Source of the DNA: a bacterium
GTDB lineage: Bacteria > CLD3 > SB21
Direction: 5' to 3'
DNA length: 34,163 bases
Assembly: GCA_016787925.1 (NCBI GenBank)
Contig: JAEUSK010000087.1
Location: forward strand, 1 to 34,163
Of this stretch, positions 9,301 to 16,524 are shown in pieces. Each line of letters opens with the position of its first letter. The stretch's first letter is position 1. The position numbers were made by a program, and so were the translations under genes. Below the pieces are notes generated by a model. It saw only the letters and a program-made list of their open reading frames with translations. It made no database searches and was not told the origin of the DNA.

Positions 9301-9513
9301 AAGTTAAATAATAAATTAGCCTCGCTTGCCAGTGCGGTCGCATCTGCGGATACAAAGCCGACAAAACAATCGGATGAAGTCTTTGATTTCTTGTCAGCTC
9401 AGATTGACAAAAAGCTGTCAATCTGGATGAGGCTGAAGGAAATCGAATTGCCAAAGTTCAACAATTCCGTAAAGGGTCTGAACATTCCAGCGGTAATTCT
9501 GGAAATAAAATAA
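6331..9513 (+). CDS. Secreted VPS10/sortilin-like BNR (Asp-box) beta-propeller protein
   Basis: 1060 aa, starting at GTG with AAGGAG 8 bases upstream; the ATG three codons on is too far from it. A Sec signal peptide (ILILLFLYPLCGPPVFSQ) is followed by about ten Asp-box repeats of the form S-x-D-x-G-x-T-W, for example TEDGGITW, SQDAGRTW, STDGGDTW, SDDGGATW, TDDFGKTW and NAGESW, over residues about 75-700. This implies one or two large propellers. The last third (from about 780) has a beta-rich segment and then a charged helical stretch of coiled-coil type (about 900-1030). Homologues are common secreted proteins of Bacteroidota, Acidobacteriota and Gemmatimonadota, often labelled 'glycosyl hydrolase' without proven activity. 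Probably extracellular or periplasmic. Monocistronic, with its own terminator. Confidence 0.92.
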   Translation: MKKMILILLFLYPLCGPPVFSQQKEKNSSAKVYDSSLFKSMQWRNIGPFRGGRSIAVAGHADQPYTYYFGATGGGVWKTEDGGITWNNVSDGFLKSSSVGAIEVAPSDPNVIYAGTGESCIRGNISPGDGIYKSQDAGRTWSHVGLQETQFIGKIAVHPKKADVVYVAAMGQVFGQNKERGIYRSQDGGVTWKNVLFKNDKTGAVDIQIDPNNPRVLYAALWEAYRNPWSMSSGGPGSGLYKSTDGGDTWTELTRNPGMPKGIVGKIGVAVSPAQADRVWAVVESEHGGVFRSDDGGATWMRTNEERNLRQRAWYYSHIYADPKNAESVYVLNVQFFKSMDGGKTFKSMPSQHGDHHDLWINPYDPNNLIIADDGGAVISYSGGKSWTDQDIATAQFYHVAVDNQFPYHVYGAQQDNSTIDIVSRTNSWGIDFTDWHPVAGGESGYIAVHPDKPHITFGGSYGGYLTKYNHLTKQEQNISVWPDSPIGSETLGLKYRFQWTYPIIVSVHDPHTIYVTAQNVLRSNNEGVSWDVISPDLTRNDTNKQKPSGGPITKDNTSVEFYNTIFTLAESPKEKGLIWTGSDDGLVHIRRDEKSDWKNITPKDLPEWTLVSMIEASPFDAGTAYLAATRYKLNDFQPYLFKTDDFGKTWKKITNGIPSGAYTRVIREDPNRKGLLYAGTETGIYVSFNAGESWQPLQLNLPVTPIHDIAVQARDMDLVVATHGRSFWILDDLTPLYQISDEIAKSEKHLYKPRTAYRTEGFQYVRPGLALGQNPPNGVLVNYYFREKPKDEVTLDFMDGTGMIIISYSSIKDKKGKAIKPSEEFYEKPKETRMGMVPADTGMNRFVWDMRYPDAEEVPGSIFWDGSIAGPKMLPGIYRVRLTCGVFTQTESFEIKKDPRVDASEEDLRLQLDLLMKINSKLTETHKSINSIREIQKQINEFSGRIKDTSVAKQIKEFAKPLLDSLTFVENELIQTKIKSGQDVLNYPMKLNNKLASLASAVASADTKPTKQSDEVFDFLSAQIDKKLSIWMRLKEIELPKFNNSVKGLNIPAVILEIK

Positions 9514-9514
9514 T

Positions 9515-9547
9515 AAAAAATGCCGTCTTTAAAGGCGGATTTTTTTT
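9515..9547. terminator. Bidirectional rho-independent terminator
   Basis: CCGTCTTT at 9523-9530 pairs with AAAGGCGG at 9531-9538 (one G-U pair). It is flanked by six A on the left and eight T on the right, so it can stop both the propeller gene and the convergent small gene. Confidence 0.75.
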
Positions 9548-9548
9548 A

Positions 9549-9875
9549 TCATCGAGGATTGATAACCCGTTTTTTCAGCAGGATGATCTGATCCAACGCT
9601 TCGCGAGGCAGGCCGATAAAAAGAAGCGTGTCGAGATCCATCTCTTCAACTGTTATCGTAAAATTGTTTTCTTTTTTATCTATATCGTACTGAATCTCTT
9701 TTGACGTGTCATATATGCACATATCTTCGCTGGTCTCGAATCCTTCCATATCTCTTTCCAGCAGACGTATCTCACCGTTTACTTCATGGTAGAGAACATA
9801 ATCATTTGCAAAAAATGGGTCTACGGTGACGCGAACCGATTTCGGCTGTATTTGAAATTTAATGCGATCAAACAT
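9549..9875 (-). CDS. Hypothetical 108-aa protein
   Basis: 108 aa with no family I recognise. It starts MFDRIKFQIQPKSVRVTVDP, is strand-rich and acidic in the middle, has no signal peptide or membrane helix, and ends in a short basic tail (LLKKRVINPR). A GAGGAG Shine-Dalgarno site 10 bases before the ATG and codon use like its neighbours support a real gene. It lies convergent to the BNR propeller gene and downstream of the repeat protein gene, from which it is separated by a terminator, so it probably has its own promoter. Confidence 0.75.
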   Translation of the reverse strand: MFDRIKFQIQPKSVRVTVDPFFANDYVLYHEVNGEIRLLERDMEGFETSEDMCIYDTSKEIQYDIDKKENNFTITVEEMDLDTLLFIGLPREALDQIILLKKRVINPR

Positions 9876-9949
9876 AGGGGTCTCTCCTCAAGTTGGCTTA
9901 CATATAAAATGTACAACTATTTTTTTCAATTACAACCCGGATTTGGGAA

Positions 9950-9985
9950 AAATAAAAAAAGCGATTTCCGTAATGAAACCGCTTT
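9950..9985 (-). terminator. Rho-independent terminator of the four-repeat protein gene
   Basis: On the minus strand AAAGCGGTTTC pairs with GGAAATCGCTTT (about 11 bp with one G-U, small loop), followed by TTTTATTTTT. It sits 24 bases after the stop codon at 10009. Confidence 0.85.
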
Positions 9986-10008
9986 ATTTCAGGAGAGAAA
10001 GCTTTTTA

Positions 10009-11736
10009 TTATTTAATAACCTTGATCGTGATTCCCCATTTATCCGGTTGATAGGGCGGATCATCATTCCAGTCTTCAAACGAGTGGGACCCGTCGCTGA
10101 TATACACCACCTCGTATTTTCCGGCATCTAAATAAATAGTGCCGTCGTAAATTCGGTTCTTGCGGGCGCCTCCGGCATTCTGGCTCATGCCGTAGGTCAT
10201 CTCCCAAACGGTCTGTCCCGTGGATGCGTTTTTGATCCAGCCGTAATCATACATGTGCCCGCTTTTGCCTTCACCTAAACATAATATCCGAACTTTGGTG
10301 GTACTCTTGAGAGCAAAATCTTTCGTGCGATACTCATCGTCGCCAACGTGAACGATCTGCGCAAGAAGGTTTTCGTCCTCACTCTCTCTGTATTTGGACA
10401 AATTTTTTGCATCGTTGTTATTGACCAGGCTAAGCGTAATTCCCCATTTGCTTCGGTTATATGGTGGATCGTCGTTCCAATCATCATACGAATGAGAGCC
10501 GTCGGTTTTGTAATTAACTAAGTAATTGCCCGGTTCTAAAGTAACCGTTCCTTCAAACAGACGATTTTTATCAGTCCCGCCGGCAAATTTGGTCTCTGAA
10601 TAATGCATATTCCAAACGGTTTGGCCCGTTTCCGCATTCGTGATCCACCCGTAATCATACATCCGGTGGTCGCGGCCTTCGCCCAATGAATAAATCAAAA
10701 TATCGGTAGATTTTGAAAGCGAGAATCCTTCCGACTTGAATTCGCTGTCTCCTACCCGCGTAATAGAAATAATCTCCTGTTTTTTTGATTTTTTGTAATC
10801 TCGCACATATGCCAGGTCTTCTTCGTCCAGCACGCTCACCGTAACACCCCAATTAGCCGGGTCATACGGCGGTTGCATATTCCACTCTGTGAATGAATGT
10901 GAATCATCAGTTACGTATGTTGCGACGTAATTACCCGCCCGCAGATTAAGAATCCCGGAATAAGACCTGTTCTTCTCTGCGCCGCCGCCATGGGATGTAT
11001 TTTCAAAACGCATTTCCCAAACTGTTTTTGCTGTTTTATCATCGGTGAGCCATCCGAAATCATACATGTGTCTATCCTGGCCTTCTCCAATTCCGTATAT
11101 TCTGACCTTCATGTCTTTTTCAAGCGTGAATCCTTTTTCAAGATATTCGCTGTCCCGGGCGCCGGTCAATGCGCATATGACTTTCTTGGATTTCGATCCG
11201 TCAAACGACGCAAAATTATCTGCAGATGAATTGGTGACAATTCTCAATTTCCATTTATCCGCATCTCTGTAAATATCGCCATCTTCAACAAAAACTTTTA
11301 CTAGGTTCTTGAAAAATTCGCCCATATAACTGTCCGAACGGGATATTCTGATAATTTTTTGGCCGTAAGTGGAAAAATAAGCTTCGTAATTTCCAGGCTG
11401 AATCGCCATGGTTCCTCGATATAGGATATTGTTTGTTCCTGATTCCGAACTTATGTTATTGGGTTTCATTTCCCAGACAATCTCTTTGGTGTCACTGTTT
11501 AATATCCATCCATAGGCGATCATGGGGTTCCAACGATTCCATTTTTCAGATCTTGACATCACGCCGACGGCGTCAATAGTGATAGTTGCCGTACGTTTGA
11601 CCGTAAACCCTTTCACATATACCTTGTCCATTTTAAAATTACCAAGATCAGCTATCACATACTGCGAGAAAAGCGGGCCCGTGCAGGAAACCGTCATTGC
11701 CAAAACAAGCCAGAATCTCTTGATGTCATTAAGCAT
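10009..11736 (-). CDS. Secreted protein of four tandem ~110-130-aa repeats, function unknown
   Basis: 575 aa. The ATG at 11736 is chosen because AGGTGA precedes it and a signal peptide (WLVLAMTVSCTGPLFSQ) follows directly; an ATG at 11784 would add 16 residues in front of the signal. The mature part is four copies of one module. Copies 2-4 are clear: each has 'GEG..RMYDYGW', 'TGQTVWEM', 'GG..KNR.Y.GT..L..G.Y', 'DGSHS...WN..PPY' and 'WGIT' in that order. Copy 1 is diverged (AYGWILNSDTKEIVWEM, ILYRGTMAIQPGNYEAYF). I know no named domain for it. The regular strands suggest a beta-sandwich exported to the periplasm or cell surface. Confidence 0.85.
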   Translation of the reverse strand: MLNDIKRFWLVLAMTVSCTGPLFSQYVIADLGNFKMDKVYVKGFTVKRTATITIDAVGVMSRSEKWNRWNPMIAYGWILNSDTKEIVWEMKPNNISSESGTNNILYRGTMAIQPGNYEAYFSTYGQKIIRISRSDSYMGEFFKNLVKVFVEDGDIYRDADKWKLRIVTNSSADNFASFDGSKSKKVICALTGARDSEYLEKGFTLEKDMKVRIYGIGEGQDRHMYDFGWLTDDKTAKTVWEMRFENTSHGGGAEKNRSYSGILNLRAGNYVATYVTDDSHSFTEWNMQPPYDPANWGVTVSVLDEEDLAYVRDYKKSKKQEIISITRVGDSEFKSEGFSLSKSTDILIYSLGEGRDHRMYDYGWITNAETGQTVWNMHYSETKFAGGTDKNRLFEGTVTLEPGNYLVNYKTDGSHSYDDWNDDPPYNRSKWGITLSLVNNNDAKNLSKYRESEDENLLAQIVHVGDDEYRTKDFALKSTTKVRILCLGEGKSGHMYDYGWIKNASTGQTVWEMTYGMSQNAGGARKNRIYDGTIYLDAGKYEVVYISDGSHSFEDWNDDPPYQPDKWGITIKVIK

Positions 11737-11857
11737 AAAATCACCTGCTGTATTATTAATGAGCCTCAAACCGGAGGCAACCACATAAAAATACGCGACT
11801 AAGAAATAATTGTTTCAATAAAAGTGTAAAAATATTGTTTTTCACAAGTTTATAGCG

Positions 11858-11884
11858 AAAAAGGGATTGTTTTGAGCAACTCCT
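11858..11884 (-). terminator. Terminator-like hairpin, near-copy of the sdhB terminator
   Basis: AGGGATTG at 11862-11869 pairs imperfectly (one G-U, one mismatch) with CAACTCCT, with five T on the minus strand. It would stop leftward transcription out of the AT-rich island. Its sequence closely matches the terminator at 24204-24234 beyond the other end of the island. Confidence 0.45.
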
Positions 11885-11973
11885 CGACAAAGTCAAATAT
11901 GCGCCAGTTTTTCTATTTTTTAAGATTGGCGGGTATTAAACAGGAGCTGTGACCTTATCAGACGTTATTATTT

Positions 11974-12053
11974 TTACGGTTTTGTATTAACAATCAAAAT
12001 GCTCCTAAACCTGAAGCTTGTCATGCATCTGCAGCAGTTACAATGATACTTGC
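11974..12053 (-). pseudogene. Relic: 3' end of a PD40/Ig-domain protein gene
   Basis: Minus-strand translation gives SIIVTAADA*QASGLGAF*, aligning with VTATDAGQASGLGAFKLS, the C-terminus of the intact PD40-Ig gene at 16687-17841. The identity is visible at DNA level too (CTGAAGCTTGTC is shared) and reaches the CCG-TAA stop context. Two TGA codons and a small deletion make it non-coding. It abuts the 3' end of the SDR gene; the rest of the stretch 11737-12072 shows no gene. Confidence 0.7.
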
Positions 12054-12072
12054 TCGACTATTTTTTCGTTCG

Positions 12073-12792
12073 TTACATTCTGTCATAAATTGGTCCAGGT
12101 ATTCGTTTCAAAATTAATGCAATTAGTAGCCAACGTTTTGTAACGTATACTATTTTCTTTTTCATTTTAATTCCTTCATAAATTTGTTGAGTAGTTTTTT
12201 CAACCGACATGACCCAGAATAATCCTTCACCTTTAGCCATTTCAGTATTAACAAGTCCCGGTCTTATATCTGTTACAAAAATGTGTTGTCCTTGTTTTGT
12301 CGCTTTTTGTCTTAACCCTTCCAAGTAATTTATTTGATAGGCTTTTGTTGCATAGTAAGAAGGCGCTTGTCTGCTCCCACGAAGTCCAGCGATTGAGCTT
12401 ATACCGACTAAATGCCCTGATTTTTGCTTTTCAAAGTAGTTATAAGACCAGTCAGCAACACAGGTAAAACCAAGAACGTTCGTATCAATAGTACGCTTCT
12501 CGACATCAAAATCCAGATTCTCATTCATGTTACCAGTTCCTGAACTAATGACTGTCAAGTCAAGTCCACCGAGTTCGACAGTTAATTCTTCTAATTTTTT
12601 TACCACACTTTTACTGTCTCTTACGTCAATGGTTTTGATAAAATAGGAATTGGGGTTTTCTGATTTCAATTCTTCGAGTAATTCAGTTCGTCTGCCTGTT
12701 ATTCCAACTTTATAACCATTGTCAACAAGTATTCTTGCAAGTCCTTGTCCAATCCCCGAAGTCGCACCGATTATGATTGCCTTTTTCATCAT
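12073..12792 (-). CDS. Short-chain dehydrogenase/reductase (SDR)
   Basis: 239 aa, classical SDR. AIIIGATSGIGQGLA is the TGxxxGxG cofactor loop, TGRR the NADP-type end of strand 2, ISSIAG supplies Ser, and YYATK is the YxxxK catalytic pair. After RPGLVNTEMAKG come a short hydrophobic segment and a basic C-terminus, as in SDRs loosely bound to membranes. The substrate is unknown. The start may be the first or second of two ATGs (12792 or 12789); no Shine-Dalgarno site is seen. It lies 80 bases after the MDR gene in the same direction and has the same low GC. Confidence 0.88.
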   Translation of the reverse strand: MMKKAIIIGATSGIGQGLARILVDNGYKVGITGRRTELLEELKSENPNSYFIKTIDVRDSKSVVKKLEELTVELGGLDLTVISSGTGNMNENLDFDVEKRTIDTNVLGFTCVADWSYNYFEKQKSGHLVGISSIAGLRGSRQAPSYYATKAYQINYLEGLRQKATKQGQHIFVTDIRPGLVNTEMAKGEGLFWVMSVEKTTQQIYEGIKMKKKIVYVTKRWLLIALILKRIPGPIYDRM

Positions 12793-12872
12793 ATATTTTG
12801 ATTCTTTCTGTTGTCTGTTTTGGGTTTGCTACAATGACCTCTTTCGTGTGTTGTGCGATCGTTATCTTTTAT

Positions 12873-13847
12873 TTATATTTGAATGGTTACAATTACATTA
12901 CCTCTTTCGAGTCCTCTTTCGATATATCGATGAGCTTCAATCATTTGTCCCAGCTGAAAGCTTTGATCTATTATTGTTTTTAACCTTCCTTCTTTAAATA
13001 GCTGAATAAGTTCTTTGAGAAAGATTAAACGTTCAGAAACTGGTTTGAGTCCTGTAGCCGAAAACACGAATTTCCTACCATTGAACATTGAAGTCCAGAA
13101 GGTTTGAAAAAGAATTGATATAGTTGGATAAGTAGTCAGGTAGAACCCTCTTCTGGTAAGTAAGTTTCTGAACTGTAAAGATGATGGTTTACCTGACACA
13201 TCTAATATGACATCATATGTCAAACCATTTTTAGTAAAACCCTCATCCGTATTATCAATTACGTTATCAGCTCCTAGTGATTTCACCAACTCCAGATTGG
13301 ATGAACTGCACACACCGGTAACTTCCGCCCCAAATATTTTGGCTATTTGTACTGCAGCTGAACCTATACTCCCGGAAGCTCCATAGATGAGAACTTTTTG
13401 TCCACTCTGAATATTTGCGATTGCTTTCAAAAGATTCCATGCTGCCATAGCCCCACATATAGGTGCAGCTTCCTCGTTGGTTATATTTGGTGGCTTTATT
13501 GACAATAAACCAGCTTCAGGTATACACATATACTCGGCATAACAACCGAAACCAAATCCAGTGACACCAAAAACCCTATCTCCTTTTTTAAATATCGTTA
13601 CATCTTTGCCAACTTCTTCAATCTCTCCACAAAATTCAGTACCAAAAATAGGTTTTTTGGGTTTTGTTAATCCAACAAAAACTCGTACAAAATATGGTTT
13701 ACCCTTTCTCTGCATAGTATCCTCTATTCCTACAAAGACCGTAAATACTTTTATAAGTAGTTCTTTATTATTCGGAACAGGATTTTCCACCTCTTTGAAT
13801 TGAAGAACTTCCGGTGGCCCGTATTTTTCACAGACAATTGCTTTCAT
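12873..13847 (-). CDS. Zinc-less MDR oxidoreductase (quinone oxidoreductase-like)
   Basis: 324 aa, medium-chain dehydrogenase/reductase. MKAIVCEKYGPPEVLQFKEV opens the GroES-like domain, and GTEFCGEIEEVGKDV and KKGDRVFG are typical of it. LIYGASGSIGSAAVQIAKIFGAEVTGV is the NAD(P) Rossmann loop and LGADNVID follows. The cysteine cluster of the structural zinc is absent, as in quinone/crotonyl reductases. It ends IERGLERGNVIVTIQI. No Shine-Dalgarno site is visible before the ATG. Probably cotranscribed with the SDR gene. A fragment resembling the end of this family occurs at 18212-18274. Confidence 0.88.
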   Translation of the reverse strand: MKAIVCEKYGPPEVLQFKEVENPVPNNKELLIKVFTVFVGIEDTMQRKGKPYFVRVFVGLTKPKKPIFGTEFCGEIEEVGKDVTIFKKGDRVFGVTGFGFGCYAEYMCIPEAGLLSIKPPNITNEEAAPICGAMAAWNLLKAIANIQSGQKVLIYGASGSIGSAAVQIAKIFGAEVTGVCSSSNLELVKSLGADNVIDNTDEGFTKNGLTYDVILDVSGKPSSLQFRNLLTRRGFYLTTYPTISILFQTFWTSMFNGRKFVFSATGLKPVSERLIFLKELIQLFKEGRLKTIIDQSFQLGQMIEAHRYIERGLERGNVIVTIQI

Positions 13848-13880
13848 TTTTTTCTATATGATTTTATATTCTAATTTTTG

Positions 13881-14105
13881 TTATAGCACTTTATCATGCA
13901 ATTCAATAGATCTAAATTGTCTATAAATTGGTTTTCCGTCTTGAGTTGCATGTAATTCGATTCTGTCAAGATTCATTTAATACGTACCATCAATTACAGG
14001 AACAATACTCAGTATTCCTGCAATTGGACCAATAACGTATAATACACCAACCAAAATTGTTTTTTTCTATTTGAGTTCACTTTCTCATTTTTTATTTTTA
14101 ATCAT
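13881..14105 (-). pseudogene. Relic of a small membrane protein gene (DUF4386-like start)
   Basis: Fills most of the 346-base stretch between two genes. With single-base frameshifts in A-runs the minus strand reads MIKNKNEKVNSNRKK, then TILVGVLYVIGPIAGILS (one hydrophobic helix), IVPVIDGTY, a stop, and MNLDRIELHATQDG with KPIYRQFRSIELHDKVL to a TAA at 13881. The hydrophobic opening recalls DUF4386 proteins; the tail is unassigned. Two stops and probable frameshifts argue against a working gene. Confidence 0.4.
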
Positions 14106-14193
14106 GAGTGCCCCAAGATTATTGAGAATGAAGTAAATCTCATAATTCGCTATTATTGTAAAGTTGCAGCGGCCGCCCGGGTCTTGATAAGAA

Positions 14194-15036
14194 TTATTCA
14201 ATGATTTCTTTTCTGATTTTCTCTATTGCATCTGAACGAACCCAATAAATATCACTTTTCCCATTTTTATCATTATACCTGCTGAAGAAAATATATTTTG
14301 CGTCAGGCGATAAAGATGGACATGTCTCCTCGTATTCAAGAGTATTTATTTGATTGCCAAACTTAATAGGCTCAGTCCATTTGCCATCAACTTTCTTAAA
14401 TGCTATATAGATATCTCCCTTACTATTAAACAATATGAAATCTTCATCTGGCGATATAAAAGGATGTATACCAAACCTTAGTCCTCCTTTTTGAGTTTCT
14501 TTGTATTGTCCGTCTATTAACTGTGATTTATAAATCTGAAAATTAGCTAAATTAGTATAGTACAAGGTTCCGCTCTTTGCAACAGTCGCCCAAAACACGG
14601 GGGTGCTATTCACTGGTGATTCCAATAAAACGGGAGAATCCCACCCATTTACTGATTTTGTAGAATACCATAAACGAGAAGTATCATTAACATCCGATGA
14701 AAAATAAAGTTTTGAGCCATCCCATGTGTAAAATGCTTCAAACTCCCAGCTATTTGTACCTCTTAAATTAGCTACTTCCGGTTTTGACCAATTTCCATCT
14801 TTTAGTTTTCTCATCACCATAAGGCCTAGATTTCCCTCTGTAAAAAATAGTTCATTATACTTTGGTGAAATGGATAAGCCGTATTCATACCTGTCGGGAA
14901 TAGAAATAATCCCTTTTCCAAAAATTTTCGGAATTGAATCCGGGGGGTTTTCAAAAATTTTATTGCTGTCGTTTTGAGCATATCCGATAAACGAAAGTCC
15001 AAATAATAATATTAAAGAGTAAATTAATTGTGTCAT
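14194..15036 (-). CDS. Secreted TolB/PD40-like beta-propeller protein
   Basis: 280 aa. The ATG at 15036 begins a signal peptide (MTQLIYSLILLFGLSFIGYA, then Q). The open frame back to 15174 runs through a decayed hydrolase gene and is not used. The mature part has repeated PD40 phrases such as 'GLSISPKYNELFFTEG', 'WDGSKLYFSSDVND', 'FISPDEDFILFNSKG' and 'SLSPDAKYIFFSRY', that is, strands ending in F-F/Y-F after 'SPD', as in TolB-type propellers. It is a paralogue of the gene at 16687 but lacks the C-terminal Ig-like domain. Periplasmic or lipid-free secreted; function unknown. No Shine-Dalgarno site. Confidence 0.82.
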   Translation of the reverse strand: MTQLIYSLILLFGLSFIGYAQNDSNKIFENPPDSIPKIFGKGIISIPDRYEYGLSISPKYNELFFTEGNLGLMVMRKLKDGNWSKPEVANLRGTNSWEFEAFYTWDGSKLYFSSDVNDTSRLWYSTKSVNGWDSPVLLESPVNSTPVFWATVAKSGTLYYTNLANFQIYKSQLIDGQYKETQKGGLRFGIHPFISPDEDFILFNSKGDIYIAFKKVDGKWTEPIKFGNQINTLEYEETCPSLSPDAKYIFFSRYNDKNGKSDIYWVRSDAIEKIRKEIIE

Positions 15037-15070
15037 TTTAAAATGATTTTTATGGTTGTTGTTGTTTTTA

Positions 15071-15152
15071 ATGCATGCCAACCAGCTAAATTCTATGCCG
15101 TCATATATGTTTTCATAACAGCGAATACATATGTTTGACTCAGCTATTTTTT
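15071..15152. repeat. Intergenic repeat R, copy 1
   Basis: Shares with 16450-16522 the run 'GTCATATAT ... AACAG(C/T)GAATACA(T/C)ATG ... TGAC(T/A)CAG ... TTTTTT'. The copies are about 70% identical by eye with a 6-base gap. Each lies upstream of a secreted-propeller gene start or between two of them. Confidence 0.5.
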
Positions 15153-15155
15153 TAT

Positions 15156-15400
15156 TTATTTGTTGTTGATCCATTTTTTAATAATACCTTCTGCTTGTTT
15201 TACAATTGATTTTCCATTGTGAACCATTTGCTATCAAAAAATATTGCTTGTTTGGGTGCATCCAATTCTCATAAATTGAATCGCAACCTTTTTTGCCAAC
15301 TATATTATCTTTCTCGCCATAAATAAGCAATAGAGGATAATTTGCGGTTTTGGAATAATCAATCATTGAATCCAGATAATATTCAATGTTTAATAATATT
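15156..15400 (-). pseudogene. Relic: C-terminal part of an alpha/beta hydrolase
   Basis: The frame reads EYYLDSMIDYSKTANY and PLLLIYGEKDNIVGKKG, the Asp-bearing strand of alpha/beta hydrolases, followed by QYFLIANGS. One extra A in CACAATGG then shifts the frame; removing it restores GSHGKSIVKQAEGIIKKW and a stop at 15156, including the expected catalytic His. Only about 80 residues remain; the N-terminal half with the nucleophile is missing. The 5' end runs into the stop region of the Kelch gene, suggesting a deletion joined the two. Confidence 0.65.
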
Positions 15401-16354
15401 AGGTGATTCCTCGATAGTTCCCTCATAAACCGTATTATATCCATTCCATGTTGGAGGTCCATCTGTACCTCCAATAATGTATAATTTATTATTCAAAATT
15501 GCTGAGCCCATAAAAACGTTGTTCTTCGGTAGCGGATTACTTTGGCTCCACAAACCCGCAGCAGGATCAAACAAATCTACACGAGTCATATCTTTATCAC
15601 CCGAAAATCCACCTGCGATTAATATCTTATTGTTGATTAAACCTATGCCAGAACCGATTCTTATAGTTGGTAGTGAAGCACAAGTATCCCATTTATTTGT
15701 AGCTGGATCATACACCTCGACACTTGAAGTAAATGACCAAATATCTCCACCTTTATTTGTGTTTCCTCCAAAAATATATATCTTATTATTATAAACTGCT
15801 GCTGAATAATTATGTCTTGGTGTAGGGATAGGTGCCTTTTCTTCCCATGTATTTGTTTGTGGGTTATACACTTCATTCTTTGCTGAAACTTTCGACCAAC
15901 TTTCCAATCCTCCAATAATGTATATTTTGTTATCTACAACAGCAGCTTTTATGTGTTGCCTGGCTGTAAGCATAGGGGCAAGGGTTTGCCAGCTTTCTGT
16001 TGTTGGATTAAACATTTCATTTTTATCAAGAAAACCATCTCCTCCTATAGCATAAATTTTACCCTCAACGCAGGCCGTTGCAAGATTCCAGCGTGCGGTC
16101 GGCATGTTAGGTTTCTCAATCCATTCATCCATTGCTAAATTATATTCGTACATCAGTTTTGATGCAGTTGCTTTACTGGTATCAATTTGTATTTGTCCAA
16201 CGATAAAGTAAATTTTTTCTAGACAAGTTACGGCTGATCCACTAAAACATTTGTTTTGAAGTTCCGCTTTGGGTTTCCATACTATATTTTGTGAATAGGA
16301 ATTAATAAATGTTAAGTATGAAAAGAGTAGCGTAAAATAAATATTTGTTAGCAT
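15383..16354 (-). CDS. Secreted Kelch-repeat beta-propeller protein
   Basis: 323 aa. A signal peptide (MLTNIYFTLLFSYLTFINSY, then SQ) is followed by about six Kelch blades with the usual 'IYIIGG', 'VEVYDP.TN.W' and 'P.PR...A' phrases, for example IYAIGGDGFLDKNEMF, IYIIGGLESWSKVSA, IYIFGGNTNKGG, ILIAGGFSGDKD and LYIIGGTDGPPTW. It ends YEGTIEESPNIIKH. The last few residues may come from the neighbouring hydrolase relic, since the stop lies at the junction, so the natural end may have been slightly different. Exported; binding partner unknown. No Shine-Dalgarno site. Confidence 0.85.
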   Translation of the reverse strand: MLTNIYFTLLFSYLTFINSYSQNIVWKPKAELQNKCFSGSAVTCLEKIYFIVGQIQIDTSKATASKLMYEYNLAMDEWIEKPNMPTARWNLATACVEGKIYAIGGDGFLDKNEMFNPTTESWQTLAPMLTARQHIKAAVVDNKIYIIGGLESWSKVSAKNEVYNPQTNTWEEKAPIPTPRHNYSAAVYNNKIYIFGGNTNKGGDIWSFTSSVEVYDPATNKWDTCASLPTIRIGSGIGLINNKILIAGGFSGDKDMTRVDLFDPAAGLWSQSNPLPKNNVFMGSAILNNKLYIIGGTDGPPTWNGYNTVYEGTIEESPNIIKH

Positions 16355-16449
16355 TTTAATAATTTTTTGAGTTAGACAATCGTTTTATAACATTTACCAG
16401 TTGCTTATCTCTATCCTATTTAGCTCTTACGGAATCGATCCATATTGCA

Positions 16450-16522
16450 AATAACTAGCATATAAGTATAATGTCGTCATATATAACAGTGAATACACAT
16501 GCCTGACACAGTTGTTTTTTCA
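16450..16522. repeat. Intergenic repeat R, copy 2
   Basis: Partner of the repeat at 15071-15152. It lies in the 332-base stretch between the Kelch gene and the second PD40 gene. The remainder of that stretch is AT-rich and holds only the tiny open frame noted at 16525-16623. Confidence 0.5.
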
Positions 16523-16524
16523 TT

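Noticed and set aside
15037-15174. N-terminal extension of the PD40 protein to 15174
   Set aside because: It reads through the end of the hydrolase relic and repeat R, and would bury the signal peptide 46 residues inside the protein.
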